From Rhodoflexus caldus (GTDB taxonomy: Bacteria; Bacteroidota; Bacteroidia; Cytophagales; Thermoflexibacteraceae), in assembly GCF_021206925.1 (NCBI RefSeq), contig NZ_JAJPRF010000005.1:62001-126000 (forward strand): a stretch of DNA of 64,000 bases, given 5' to 3'. The position numbers and the translations under genes are program-made. The notes beneath the pieces were generated by a model. It was not told where the DNA came from and made no database searches. It saw only the letters and a list, made by a program, of their open reading frames with translations. The stretch's first letter is position 1, and the number at the start of each line of letters is the position of its first letter. Below are positions 1 through 7,344 of the stretch, in pieces.

Positions 1-213
1 AGCATCGGGGAAGATAAGTAAAATGGTTTCTTCTTGGTCTATACCGCAGAGGTAGAACAAATCACTTTGTTGCTTAAAGCCCATTGTGCCGTCGGCATTG
101 GTAGGCATAATATCATTGGCATTGAACACTGCCAGCCCGCCCGGTTTGAGGTGGCGACGGAATTTGTCACGATTATGAATAAACAAATCGGAGGGTATCG
201 GTTCGTAACGCAT
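1..213 (-). CDS. pepP: Xaa-Pro aminopeptidase, N-terminal part (cut by window edge)
   Basis: The first 71 residues of a minus-strand gene that runs off the left edge. Translation starts MRYEPIPSDLF and continues through KPGGLAVFNAND and FYLCGIDQEETILLIFPDA. This is the AMP_N (creatinase N-terminal) domain pattern of M24B aminopeptidase P, where the FxYLxGxxxxxxxLL stretch is typical. The family removes the N-terminal residue before a proline using a dinuclear metal site; that catalytic domain lies outside the window, so activity cannot be judged. The start ATG (complement of 211-213) is the first in frame. It is divergent from the HIT gene across 69 bp, so the two probably share a promoter region. 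The competing plus- and minus-strand ORFs over this stretch have no family resemblance. Confidence 0.8.
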   Translation of the reverse strand, partial: MRYEPIPSDLFIHNRDKFRRHLKPGGLAVFNANDIMPTNADGTMGFKQQSDLFYLCGIDQEETILLIFPDA

Positions 214-259
214 AGTTTCGTTTGGGAAGATAAATGGGCAACAAGTCTATGCAATTTGG

Positions 260-267
260 TACATTTG
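260..267 (+). promoter_or_regulatory. -7 box (TACATTTG) before the HIT gene
   Basis: Exact match to the Bacteroidota -7 consensus TAnnTTTG, 15 bp before the HIT start codon. I see no TTG at the expected 19-21 bp upstream, so only the -7 half is supported. Confidence 0.4.
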
Positions 268-282
268 CACAAATAAATAGCT

Positions 283-669
283 ATGCCTACCATCTTTACA
301 CGCATCATCAACGGTGAAATACCTTGTCATAAAATTGCGGAAAATGAGCAATTTATTGCCTTTCTGGATATCCGCCCCGTAGCGGAAGGGCATACATTGG
401 TTGTGCCTAAGAAAGAGATTGACTATATTTTTGACCACGACGACCAAACCTTGGCAGACATGATGGTTTTTGCCAAAACGGTTGCCAAAGCCATAGAAAA
501 AGCTATCCCTTGCCTGCGCGTAGGTTTAGCTGTCATTGGTTTGGAAGTGCCTCATACCCATTTGCATTTGATTCCGCTGCATCAGGCGCACATTGATTTC
601 CGCCACCCGATACAGCAAAGCCCCGAACAGTTGGCAGCAACTGCGCAAAAAATAGTAGCACAACTATGA
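283..669 (+). CDS. HIT family protein (histidine-triad nucleotide hydrolase)
   Basis: A 128-residue protein with the family's N-terminal TIFTRIINGEIPCHKI and the catalytic triad HTHLHLIPL at residues 91-99; His91, His93 and His95 form the triad. HIT (HinT-like) proteins hydrolyse AMP-lysine and other nucleoside phosphoramidates in the cytoplasm. The length is normal for the family. The start ATG follows a -7 box by 15 bp and gives the conserved N-terminus directly. Its stop overlaps the start of the next gene by 4 nt (ATGA), which indicates translational coupling with the NadR-like kinase. Confidence 0.9.
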   Translation: MPTIFTRIINGEIPCHKIAENEQFIAFLDIRPVAEGHTLVVPKKEIDYIFDHDDQTLADMMVFAKTVAKAIEKAIPCLRVGLAVIGLEVPHTHLHLIPLHQAHIDFRHPIQQSPEQLAATAQKIVAQL

Positions 670-1250
670 AAAGCGATGAGCCGGATACTATTAAGCGCAT
701 CGTCATATTCGGGCCGGAATGTAGCGGTAAAACCACACTGGCACGCCAACTGGCAGCCCATTTCGGAACAAGTTGGTCGCCAGAATACACCAGACCGTAC
801 CTGACTTATAAAAACGATATTGAACATCGCTGGCAGCGCGGTTTCATCTCTGTGTATGACGATGTAGAGCCCATGGCCATCGGGCAAATAGCCGTTGAAG
901 ACCATGCAGTGGCTTGTGCTGCCAATGGGCTGGTTTTTCACGATACCAACCTGCTGACCAATCTGGTGTATGCAGAGTACTATTTCGGGCAAACTCCCGA
1001 ATGGCTGCCGCTGATGGTAAACAACCGTGCTTACGACGGCTATCTGTTGATGGAGCCTAATTTGCCTTGGTATGCCGATGGCCTCCGTGACCGTCCGATG
1101 CAGCGCAATTTATTGCTTGAAATATTCAAAAATGCGCTCCATTTGCACGAATGCAAGTATGCGCAAATCTCCGCAACAGGTGAAGGCCGCCTGCAACAGG
1201 CACTCGAGGTACTTAGCCAATGGGGTATCAGCCCGCCAGCAAAGCCCTGA
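666..1250 (+). CDS. NadR-like P-loop kinase (AAA_28 domain ATPase)
   Basis: A 194-residue P-loop protein: Walker A GPECSGKT at residues 16-23, followed by the PEYTRPYL element seen in the ribosylnicotinamide kinase domain of NadR and related stand-alone proteins. These phosphorylate nicotinamide riboside to NMN in NAD salvage. Here the nucleotidyltransferase and HTH domains of full-length NadR are absent, so this is a single-domain protein; the substrate is inferred from family resemblance only. It is coupled to the HIT gene by a 4-nt overlap. Its 3' end overlaps tail to tail by 23 nt with the glycosyltransferase gene on the other strand. Confidence 0.7.
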   Translation: MKSDEPDTIKRIVIFGPECSGKTTLARQLAAHFGTSWSPEYTRPYLTYKNDIEHRWQRGFISVYDDVEPMAIGQIAVEDHAVACAANGLVFHDTNLLTNLVYAEYYFGQTPEWLPLMVNNRAYDGYLLMEPNLPWYADGLRDRPMQRNLLLEIFKNALHLHECKYAQISATGEGRLQQALEVLSQWGISPPAKP

Positions 1251-2373
1251 ATTGCTCCCGATTGAATTGCCAAACATCGTCGGGCGGTTCGGGGCTGTAA
1301 AACGATGTCTGCCGAATGCGTTGCAGTAATATTTCCGCATCTACTCGCTGAAAATCAACAACTAAGGCCGCATTGTACGGATGAGCTACCGATTCCCACA
1401 AGGGATTGGCAGGCATCAGAAACGGCAAGCGGAAGGCCATGTATTCGTATATCTTCGTTGGCATACAGCGTTCGGTGCTGCGATTGGGTAGATAACTTAT
1501 AACGGCCAAATCGGCATGGGGAAGCGCATCTATAATCAATTGATGGTTAAGCGGTTGAGTACTTACCTGCCATTCAATAAAAGGGCAGTCTGCTATCATT
1601 TTTTCCAGTTCCTGCCGATAGGTTGCGTCGCTGCATGAGCCGATGACCAACAGGGAAATTTTGTGATTGACCCGATGCATTTTTTTAGCCAGTTCAATGG
1701 CCAAATGTGTGCCATACGCCCGTGAAACCGTGCCTGTGTAAATCAGGCGAAGCCTGCCTTCTGGTAATAGCTTGTTTCCTTTGATAAACCTGACGGGTTT
1801 TGAAAACCCGTCAGGTTTTAATTTGCTTGAAGGCGGATGAAGAGGCGCAAATTTATTGGGCACAAAGTCGTAGTTATGCCGCACAAAAGGTAACTCGGCG
1901 GCATAGCTTTGCTCAGCCAGCCAATAGCGATTGATGCGTAAACTGCTCACCGTTTCAACCGTTCGGACGGCTGCCGCAAGCACGTGTTTGGTCAGCCCCC
2001 GGTAGTACCCCTGATGCAGAATATTAAGGCGATAGTTCTCCCGCACGTCATAAATCAGGCGGCAGTTGCGAAACAGGGAGTAGAAGACCGCAAAAGGCAG
2101 TAAATCAGGGCTTTGTACAATCAGTACATCGGGTTTGATTTGCCGCAATTGCCTGTAAAAAATAAGTGATGCCCGCAAGCGCTGCATGAAACGGCGCGGA
2201 AAAAAATCATACGGCAAAAAATGAATATTAGGTATTTTCGGCAAAGGGGAAAGGCTGGGCGCACCAACCATAAATACCTCAAAATCAGGAGCTAATGAAA
2301 GCGCAAACCGCTCGAAACCACGCACATCGTCCACGGGTTTCAGTAAAGAGGCTATCAGTACTTTACGGGGCAT
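1228..2373 (-). CDS. Glycosyltransferase, family 4-like
   Basis: A 381-residue protein with GT-B fold features: N-terminal KVLIASLLKPVDDVRGFERFA, the central LIYTGTVSRAYGTHLAIELAK (start of the nucleotide-sugar domain), and the C-terminal PTKIYEYMAFRLPFLMP where the acidic residue contacting the sugar nucleotide lies. Such enzymes transfer sugars from NDP- or polyprenyl donors to surface polysaccharides; the donor and acceptor are unknown. Residues 185-196 (LKPDGFSKPVRF), between the two domains, are encoded by a perfect 16-bp palindrome that looks like an inserted intergenic element kept in frame. It lies downstream of ald but behind a terminator, so it probably has its own expression signals. 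Confidence 0.8.
   Translation of the reverse strand: MPRKVLIASLLKPVDDVRGFERFALSLAPDFEVFMVGAPSLSPLPKIPNIHFLPYDFFPRRFMQRLRASLIFYRQLRQIKPDVLIVQSPDLLPFAVFYSLFRNCRLIYDVRENYRLNILHQGYYRGLTKHVLAAAVRTVETVSSLRINRYWLAEQSYAAELPFVRHNYDFVPNKFAPLHPPSSKLKPDGFSKPVRFIKGNKLLPEGRLRLIYTGTVSRAYGTHLAIELAKKMHRVNHKISLLVIGSCSDATYRQELEKMIADCPFIEWQVSTQPLNHQLIIDALPHADLAVISYLPNRSTERCMPTKIYEYMAFRLPFLMPANPLWESVAHPYNAALVVDFQRVDAEILLQRIRQTSFYSPEPPDDVWQFNREQFRALLAG
1786..1818. repeat. Perfect palindrome inside the glycosyltransferase gene
   Basis: Arms 1786-1801 and 1803-1818 are exact 16-base reverse complements around one central base. The arm sequence AAACCTGACGGGTTTT shares its AAACCTGAC core with the terminator-like hairpins at 2383, 5343, 20138, 28425 and 53006. 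Here it is translated in frame in the interdomain region. Confidence 0.85.
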
Positions 2374-2376
2374 TGT

Positions 2377-2414
2377 ATGAAAAAACCTGTCAGCTTTTCA
2401 AAACTGACAGGTTT
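2377..2414 (-). terminator. Intrinsic terminator of ald
   Basis: 11-bp perfect stem (AAACCTGTCAG at 2383-2393 with 2404-2414), 10-nt loop, and a run of Ts on the minus strand (complement of 2380-2385). It lies 19 bp after the ald stop codon. Confidence 0.8.
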
Positions 2415-2432
2415 CGGTGTATGATGGAATGA

Positions 2433-3548
2433 TTAGTTCAAAACGGTTGCTACATCGTGGTAAGGCAAGCCCCAGTCGTCGGCTACGTTTTTGTAAACTA
2501 CTTTCCCTTGTACCACATTCAGCCCCAGCATCAATTCGCGGTTGTCCAAACAAGCTTTTTTCCAGCCTTTGTCGGCCAGTTGGGTAACATAAGGCAGCGT
2601 AGCATTGGTCAGACCCAGCGTAGAAGTATAAGGCACCGCACCCGGCATGTTGGCTACGCAATAGTGTACCACATCGTCAATAATGTACGTAGGGTTTTCG
2701 TGGGTAGTGGCACGGGTAGTTTCAAAGCAACCACCTTGGTCTACCGCTACGTCCACCATTACCGTACCCGGACGCATCAGTTTCAGCATGTCGCGCGTGA
2801 TGAGTTTTGGAGCTTTTGCCCCCGGAATCAGTACCGCACCAATAATCAGGTCGGTGTGAGGCAGTTCCTGCATGATGTTGTAACGGCTCGACATCATCGT
2901 GTTTACGTTGGCAGGCATAATATCGTCCAAAGCACGCAGGCGAGGCAGGCTTACGTCCATAATGGTAACATGTGCGCCCAAACCGGCCGCCATCTTAGCC
3001 GCCTGTGTACCTACAATGCCACCGCCCAGAATCAACACTTTGGCAGGTTTTACGCCGGGGATGCCGCCCAACAAAATGCCGCGTCCTTTAATCGGCTTCT
3101 CGAGGTATTTCGCACCTTGCTGAATAGACATGCGTCCGGCAACTTCCGACATAGGAATGAGCAATGGCAAACTGCGGTCGGCTTTTTCAACGGTTTCGTA
3201 GGCGCAGCAAACCGCACCGCTGCGAATCATGGCATGGGTCAGTTCTTCGGAAGAGGCAAAGTGAAAATATGTAAACAGCAACTGGTCTTTGCGAATCAGG
3301 TTGTATTCGGCTTCAATCGGTTCTTTTACCTTTACAATCATTTCGGCAATGCCGTACACTTCCTCAATGGTTGGCAAAATTTTGGCACCTGCCGCTACGT
3401 ATTCTTCATCTTCAAAACCGCTGCCTATGCCGGCAGTGCTTTGTACGTACACCTGATGGCCGCGTTCGGTCAGTTCTGCCGTACCTGCGGGCGTAAGAGC
3501 TACACGGTTTTCGTTATTTTTGATTTCTTTTGGGACACCAATAATCAT
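2433..3548 (-). CDS. ald: Alanine dehydrogenase
   Basis: A 371-residue enzyme that interconverts L-alanine and pyruvate plus ammonia with NAD(H). The N-terminus MIIGVPKEIKNNENRVALTP is diagnostic. Lys75 (in KVKEP) and His96 (in FTYFHFA) fall at the positions of the catalytic residues known from the family. The Rossmann glycine motif LGGGIVGTQAAKMA is present. The length is the family norm. The gene has its own terminator and a -7 box TACCTTTG about 26 bp before the start, so it is probably monocistronic. It is divergent from the small hypothetical gene at 3616. Confidence 0.95.
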   Translation of the reverse strand: MIIGVPKEIKNNENRVALTPAGTAELTERGHQVYVQSTAGIGSGFEDEEYVAAGAKILPTIEEVYGIAEMIVKVKEPIEAEYNLIRKDQLLFTYFHFASSEELTHAMIRSGAVCCAYETVEKADRSLPLLIPMSEVAGRMSIQQGAKYLEKPIKGRGILLGGIPGVKPAKVLILGGGIVGTQAAKMAAGLGAHVTIMDVSLPRLRALDDIMPANVNTMMSSRYNIMQELPHTDLIIGAVLIPGAKAPKLITRDMLKLMRPGTVMVDVAVDQGGCFETTRATTHENPTYIIDDVVHYCVANMPGAVPYTSTLGLTNATLPYVTQLADKGWKKACLDNRELMLGLNVVQGKVVYKNVADDWGLPYHDVATVLN

Positions 3549-3573
3549 TTTGTTGCTTATTTGATTGAGGCAA

Positions 3574-3581
3574 CAAAGGTA
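3574..3581 (-). promoter_or_regulatory. -7 box (TACCTTTG) before ald
   Basis: Exact TAnnTTTG on the minus strand 25 bp upstream of the ald start. No clear TTG lies at the normal spacing upstream, so this is partial support. Confidence 0.4.
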
Positions 3582-3615
3582 CTAAACAGAACGAAGTTTT
3601 TATACCTGATTTCTT

Positions 3616-3915
3616 ATGAGCTACAACCCTGCCAATGAAGCCCACTGGATTGAGCAATACCGCGCGTTTGCTGCGCTCTACGAAGTTGAAAAGTTTGACG
3701 AGTTGGTCAATCTGTACAACGTTTACGACCTCACCTGTTTCCTGCCTGCCAATCCCACGGCGGAAGACAAGCAAATCCTCAATCAACTCATTGGGGTTAC
3801 GGCCGAATCGGGTTATATGGACTATCAACGCTCCAATAACACCTTTGAACTGATTATGCAGTGGCAAGAGCGGCGCGGCAACTACGACAGCCACGCAATT
3901 TCGTTCCATCGGTAA
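3616..3915 (+). CDS. Hypothetical protein, 99 residues
   Basis: A short acidic, aromatic-rich soluble protein (MSYNPANEAHWIEQYRAFAAL at the start, later NTFELIMQWQERRGNYDSH). No signal peptide, membrane segment or recognised motif is visible. It is divergent from ald and 44 bp upstream of trpB in the same direction, so it may be co-transcribed with trpB. I do not recognise the family. It is preferred over two overlapping ORFs in other frames because its composition is protein-like and the spacing to its neighbours fits. Confidence 0.6.
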   Translation: MSYNPANEAHWIEQYRAFAALYEVEKFDELVNLYNVYDLTCFLPANPTAEDKQILNQLIGVTAESGYMDYQRSNNTFELIMQWQERRGNYDSHAISFHR

Positions 3916-3959
3916 GCGGTTGAGCAAAACAAACGCATACATTATATATCTTTACAGCT

Positions 3960-5174
3960 ATGATACCGGAAACCATTACTTCGCCTTTTCAGGTAGATGA
4001 AAAAGGCTACTACGGGCAATTTGGCGGGGCGTACATCCCCGAATTGCTTTATCCGAACATTGCGGAACTGGCAGAGAATTACCTCCGCTACATCCAATCG
4101 CCTGATTTTCAGGAAGAATTTAACAATTTACTGCGCGACTACGTGGGCAGACCGACCCCATTGTATTTTGCTTCGCGTCTGTCCGAAAAATACAATACTC
4201 GTGTCTATCTGAAACGAGAAGATTTGTGCCATACAGGTGCTCATAAGATTAACAATACCATCGGGCAAATTTTGCTGGCCAAACGATTGGGCAAACGCAA
4301 AATCGTAGCCGAAACGGGCGCAGGGCAGCACGGAGTAGCCACCGCCACCGTTTGCGCACTGATGGGGCTGGACTGCATCGTTTACATGGGTGCGGTTGAT
4401 ATTGAACGCCAAGCCCCCAACGTTGCCCGTATGCGTATGCTGGGTGCGGAAGTTCGGGCGGCCATGAGCGGCAGCCGCACACTGAAAGATGCTACCAACG
4501 AGGCTATGCGCCACTGGATTAACAACCCGACCGACACGCACTACATCATAGGTTCTGTTGTGGGGCCACACCCCTACCCTGACATGGTAGCGCGTTTTCA
4601 ATCGGTTATCAGTACAGAAATCCGCAGGCAGTTGGCAGAAAAAACGGGCAGCGAATTGCCCGATTACGTACTGGCTTGTGTAGGCGGAGGCAGCAATGCC
4701 GCAGGTGCTTTCTATCATTTTATGGATGAACCTTCCGTAAAACTCATTGCGTTGGAAGCAGCAGGCAAAGGAGTAAACAGCGGCCATTCGGCTGCCACTA
4801 CTGCCTTGGGCAAACCGGGTATTTTGCACGGCAGCAAGTCGCTGCTCATGCAAAGCCCTGACGGACAGGTAATTGAGCCTTATTCTATTTCCGCAGGTTT
4901 GGACTATCCGGGTATCGGGCCTCTCCACGCACACCTGTTTACAACAGGCAGAGCCACCTTCGTGCCCGTTACCGACGAAGAAGCAATGGAAGCAGGTTTG
5001 CTTTGCAGCCGATTGGAGGGCATTATTCCTGCCATTGAAACGGCACACGCCTTGGCTTATTTGGAAAAACTAAACGCCGCACCCGACGAAACGGTAATTA
5101 TCTGCCTTTCGGGAAGAGGCGACAAAGACCTGCAAACCTACATCAACTGGTTTGGCGACAGATTAAAAAAATGA
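3960..5174 (+). CDS. trpB: Tryptophan synthase beta chain
   Basis: A 404-residue PLP enzyme catalysing the last step of tryptophan synthesis (indole plus serine). Motifs visible: [12 protein letters not shown] at the start, GRPTPLYFA, the PLP-lysine motif [10 protein letters not shown] with Lys96, [14 protein letters not shown], and the phosphate-binding glycine loop [10 protein letters not shown]. The [12 protein letters not shown] form marks TrpB1, the type that works with TrpA. TrpA and the other trp genes are not adjacent, so the partner must be elsewhere in the genome. A hairpin terminator follows at 5287. Confidence 0.95.
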   Translation: MIPETITSPFQVDEKGYYGQFGGAYIPELLYPNIAELAENYLRYIQSPDFQEEFNNLLRDYVGRPTPLYFASRLSEKYNTRVYLKREDLCHTGAHKINNTIGQILLAKRLGKRKIVAETGAGQHGVATATVCALMGLDCIVYMGAVDIERQAPNVARMRMLGAEVRAAMSGSRTLKDATNEAMRHWINNPTDTHYIIGSVVGPHPYPDMVARFQSVISTEIRRQLAEKTGSELPDYVLACVGGGSNAAGAFYHFMDEPSVKLIALEAAGKGVNSGHSAATTALGKPGILHGSKSLLMQSPDGQVIEPYSISAGLDYPGIGPLHAHLFTTGRATFVPVTDEEAMEAGLLCSRLEGIIPAIETAHALAYLEKLNAAPDETVIICLSGRGDKDLQTYINWFGDRLKK

Positions 5175-5286
5175 CATTGCCCCCATCGGCAGCGTGCAAA
5201 CACGCTTGCAATTCGGGATTGGTCATTGCAAACATTTCGGAAACTCTGCCGAGTATGCCTCATTGATATACTTGGGATATTATCAC

Positions 5287-5326
5287 ACAGCCCGATGCTT
5301 TCTGAACAGTATCGGGCTGTATTTTC
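5287..5326 (+). terminator. Intrinsic terminator downstream of trpB
   Basis: 10-bp perfect stem (ACAGCCCGAT at 5287-5296 with 5311-5320), 14-nt loop, followed by ATTTTCC. It lies about 110 bp after the trpB stop codon. Confidence 0.65.
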
Positions 5327-5329
5327 CGT

Positions 5330-5438
5330 ATGATTATACACAAACCTGAGAGGGCTTAGGGTTTCATCAGGTTTAAATGCTTGTTTTTCACCGATTTATG
5401 TCAAACATTTTTCGCAAAATAGTTGCGCTTTTGTATAA
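5330..5438. repeat. Dispersed intergenic repeat, copy 1
   Basis: About 109 bp. Starts ATGATTATACACAAACCTGA (also at 20125), then a hairpin AAACCTGA...TCAGGTTT, an AT-rich middle, and a second hairpin CGCAA-n5-TTGCG followed by CTTTTGTATAA. Copy 2 keeps both stems while the loops differ (AATAG here, ACCTC there), which suggests selection on structure. It fills most of the trpB to M61-peptidase gap. Confidence 0.75.
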
Positions 5439-5483
5439 ACCAATCAATTTTGTAAGCTGCAATAAGCCGTTATCCTAATCCTT

Positions 5484-7160
5484 ATGCTATTAGAAGTTGC
5501 CTATCAATTGCCCCATAAGCACCTCATTGACTTTACCTTACACATACCAACAAAAGAGGCAGCGGTACTGCGCCTGCAATTACCCGCTTGGCGGCCGGGA
5601 CGCTACGAGCTGCAAAATTTTGCCCGAAACATACAGCACATCTATGCGGTATCGGACTCGGGCAAACCGCTGAATCTAAAGCGAATTGCACGCAACACGT
5701 GGGAAGTGGCAACCGAAGGCGCAAAAGAGATAACGCTGCACTATAACTACTTTGCCAAACAGTTAGACGCAGGCGGCAGTTGGTTAGACGAGCGGCTGCT
5801 TTACATCAACTGGATTAACTGCACATTTTACGTTGAAGGGCGTATCAACGAGCCTTATGAAGTGCACCTGCACCTGCCCGAGGACTACCGCATCAGTTGC
5901 GGGATGGCAATGCCTGCACCGCACCGCTTGCACGCTGCCGATTTCTACGAATTGGTAGATTCTCCGTTGCTTGCTTCGGCACATTTGCAGCATCGCAGCT
6001 ACTGCGTGGAAGGTTGCAACGCCGATTTCCACATTTGGCTGTACGGCGATTGCCTACCCAATTGGGATAAAATAATCACTGATTTTCAAGGATTTACAAG
6101 GCCACAAGTGGCGCTTTTCGGCGATTTCCCCGCATCGGATTTCCATTTTCAGTTCATTATTGCCCCTTGGCAGGTTTATCATGGCGTAGAGCACCGCAAC
6201 TCTACCGTCATAGTGCTTGGCCCCGATGCCGATTTTGAGGAACAGTATTTTTATGACAATATTTTAGGCATTGCTTCGCACGAATTGTTCCACTTCTGGA
6301 ATGTCATTCGCATTCGCCCGAAAGAACTGACCCCCTATGACCTGACAAAAGAAGTCTATTTTCCCACAGGCTTCGTGATAGAAGGGCTGACGACATTCTA
6401 CGGCGATTGGATGCTCTACAAGGGCGGCGTATGGAGTTTTGAACGCTACTTGGAAGAACTCAATGCTCAATTGAAAAAATATGCCGGAAATTTCGGCAGA
6501 AAAACCATGTCGCTGACAGCTGCAAGCTATGACCTTTGGACAGACGGCTACTCGGCGGGCATTCCGCACCGCAAGGTGTCTATTTACAACGAAGGAGCGC
6601 TGGCGGCGATGCTATTGCACCTGTGGCTGCTGGACTGTACGCAGGGCGAGCGTTCGTTGCATGATGTGATGCAACTGCTCTGGAAACGCTACGGCACTAA
6701 CAGCGGCGGCTACACGCTTGCCGACTATAAACAGTTGGTTGCAGAGGTGGCCTCCCGGCCAATGGATGATTATTTTGACCGATACATTGAAGGAACGGAT
6801 GATATAGCCGAGGCCATCGGCCGATTGGCACACCGCATCTACTGCGAAGCGGAAACCGTACCTGCCACCCACAGTTGGGAACGACGCTTTGGTATGGAAC
6901 TGCAAAAACAGGGCAACTATGTACTCATCACGCACATCATCCCCGGTTCACCTGCCGACAAGGTCGTTTCAGTAAAGGATAAAATCCTGTCTGTCAATGA
7001 TTTAGTTATTCAAGATTTGGCAGAAACTGCCCTTATTATGGAGCACTTCCCGATGGTCAAACTGACGGTCAATCGCGATGAGCGCATCCATCAGGTCATG
7101 CTGGAAGCAGACGGAGCGCAATATTTTACGCGCACCAAATTGCGCCTGTTGCCTGCTTAA
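5484..7160 (+). CDS. M61 (glycyl aminopeptidase-like) metallopeptidase with PDZ domain
   Basis: A 558-residue protein. Residues 1-170 match the beta-rich M61 N-terminal domain. The gluzincin zinc site is HELFH at 266-270 with the third ligand Glu300 in IEGLTTFYGD. A PDZ domain occupies roughly 465-550 (QGNYVLITHIIPGSPADK...VNDLVIQD). The family cleaves N-terminal glycine or alanine, or acts as a general aminopeptidase. No signal peptide is visible, so a cytoplasmic location is likely unless the true start differs. It stands alone between a repeat-filled gap and a convergent gene. Confidence 0.85.
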   Translation: MLLEVAYQLPHKHLIDFTLHIPTKEAAVLRLQLPAWRPGRYELQNFARNIQHIYAVSDSGKPLNLKRIARNTWEVATEGAKEITLHYNYFAKQLDAGGSWLDERLLYINWINCTFYVEGRINEPYEVHLHLPEDYRISCGMAMPAPHRLHAADFYELVDSPLLASAHLQHRSYCVEGCNADFHIWLYGDCLPNWDKIITDFQGFTRPQVALFGDFPASDFHFQFIIAPWQVYHGVEHRNSTVIVLGPDADFEEQYFYDNILGIASHELFHFWNVIRIRPKELTPYDLTKEVYFPTGFVIEGLTTFYGDWMLYKGGVWSFERYLEELNAQLKKYAGNFGRKTMSLTAASYDLWTDGYSAGIPHRKVSIYNEGALAAMLLHLWLLDCTQGERSLHDVMQLLWKRYGTNSGGYTLADYKQLVAEVASRPMDDYFDRYIEGTDDIAEAIGRLAHRIYCEAETVPATHSWERRFGMELQKQGNYVLITHIIPGSPADKVVSVKDKILSVNDLVIQDLAETALIMEHFPMVKLTVNRDERIHQVMLEADGAQYFTRTKLRLLPA

Positions 7161-7179
7161 AGTTACCGGTTTATACAAA

Positions 7180-7218
7180 GGCCGCTCACAGGAAAGTTTC
7201 CTTTTCCGATGAGCGACC
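7180..7218. terminator. Possible terminator hairpin between convergent genes
   Basis: Arms GGCCGCTCA (7180-7188 region) and TGAGCGACC (7210-7218) pair with one mismatch, with an inner GGAAA/TTTCC stem. There is no good T-run, so this is weak. Confidence 0.3.
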
Positions 7219-7344
7219 GATTGATAATTTCGTGTCGTGTTAAATCCGCAAATCTGCTTTATCAGCCTCCAATCCCCAACGAACTTTCAATACACACATG
7301 CAAATTCATTTTGGTAAATGAATCCGAAATACCTCGCTAGGCTT

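Noticed and set aside
34-311. Two small ORFs at the left edge (80 and 90 residues)
   Set aside because: The minus-strand frame from 213 gives a convincing aminopeptidase P N-terminus across the same bases.
2457-3638. 393-residue plus-strand ORF opposite ald
   Set aside because: It lies antisense to a clear alanine dehydrogenase gene, has a His/Arg/Phe-rich composition typical of a shadow frame, and shows no motif.
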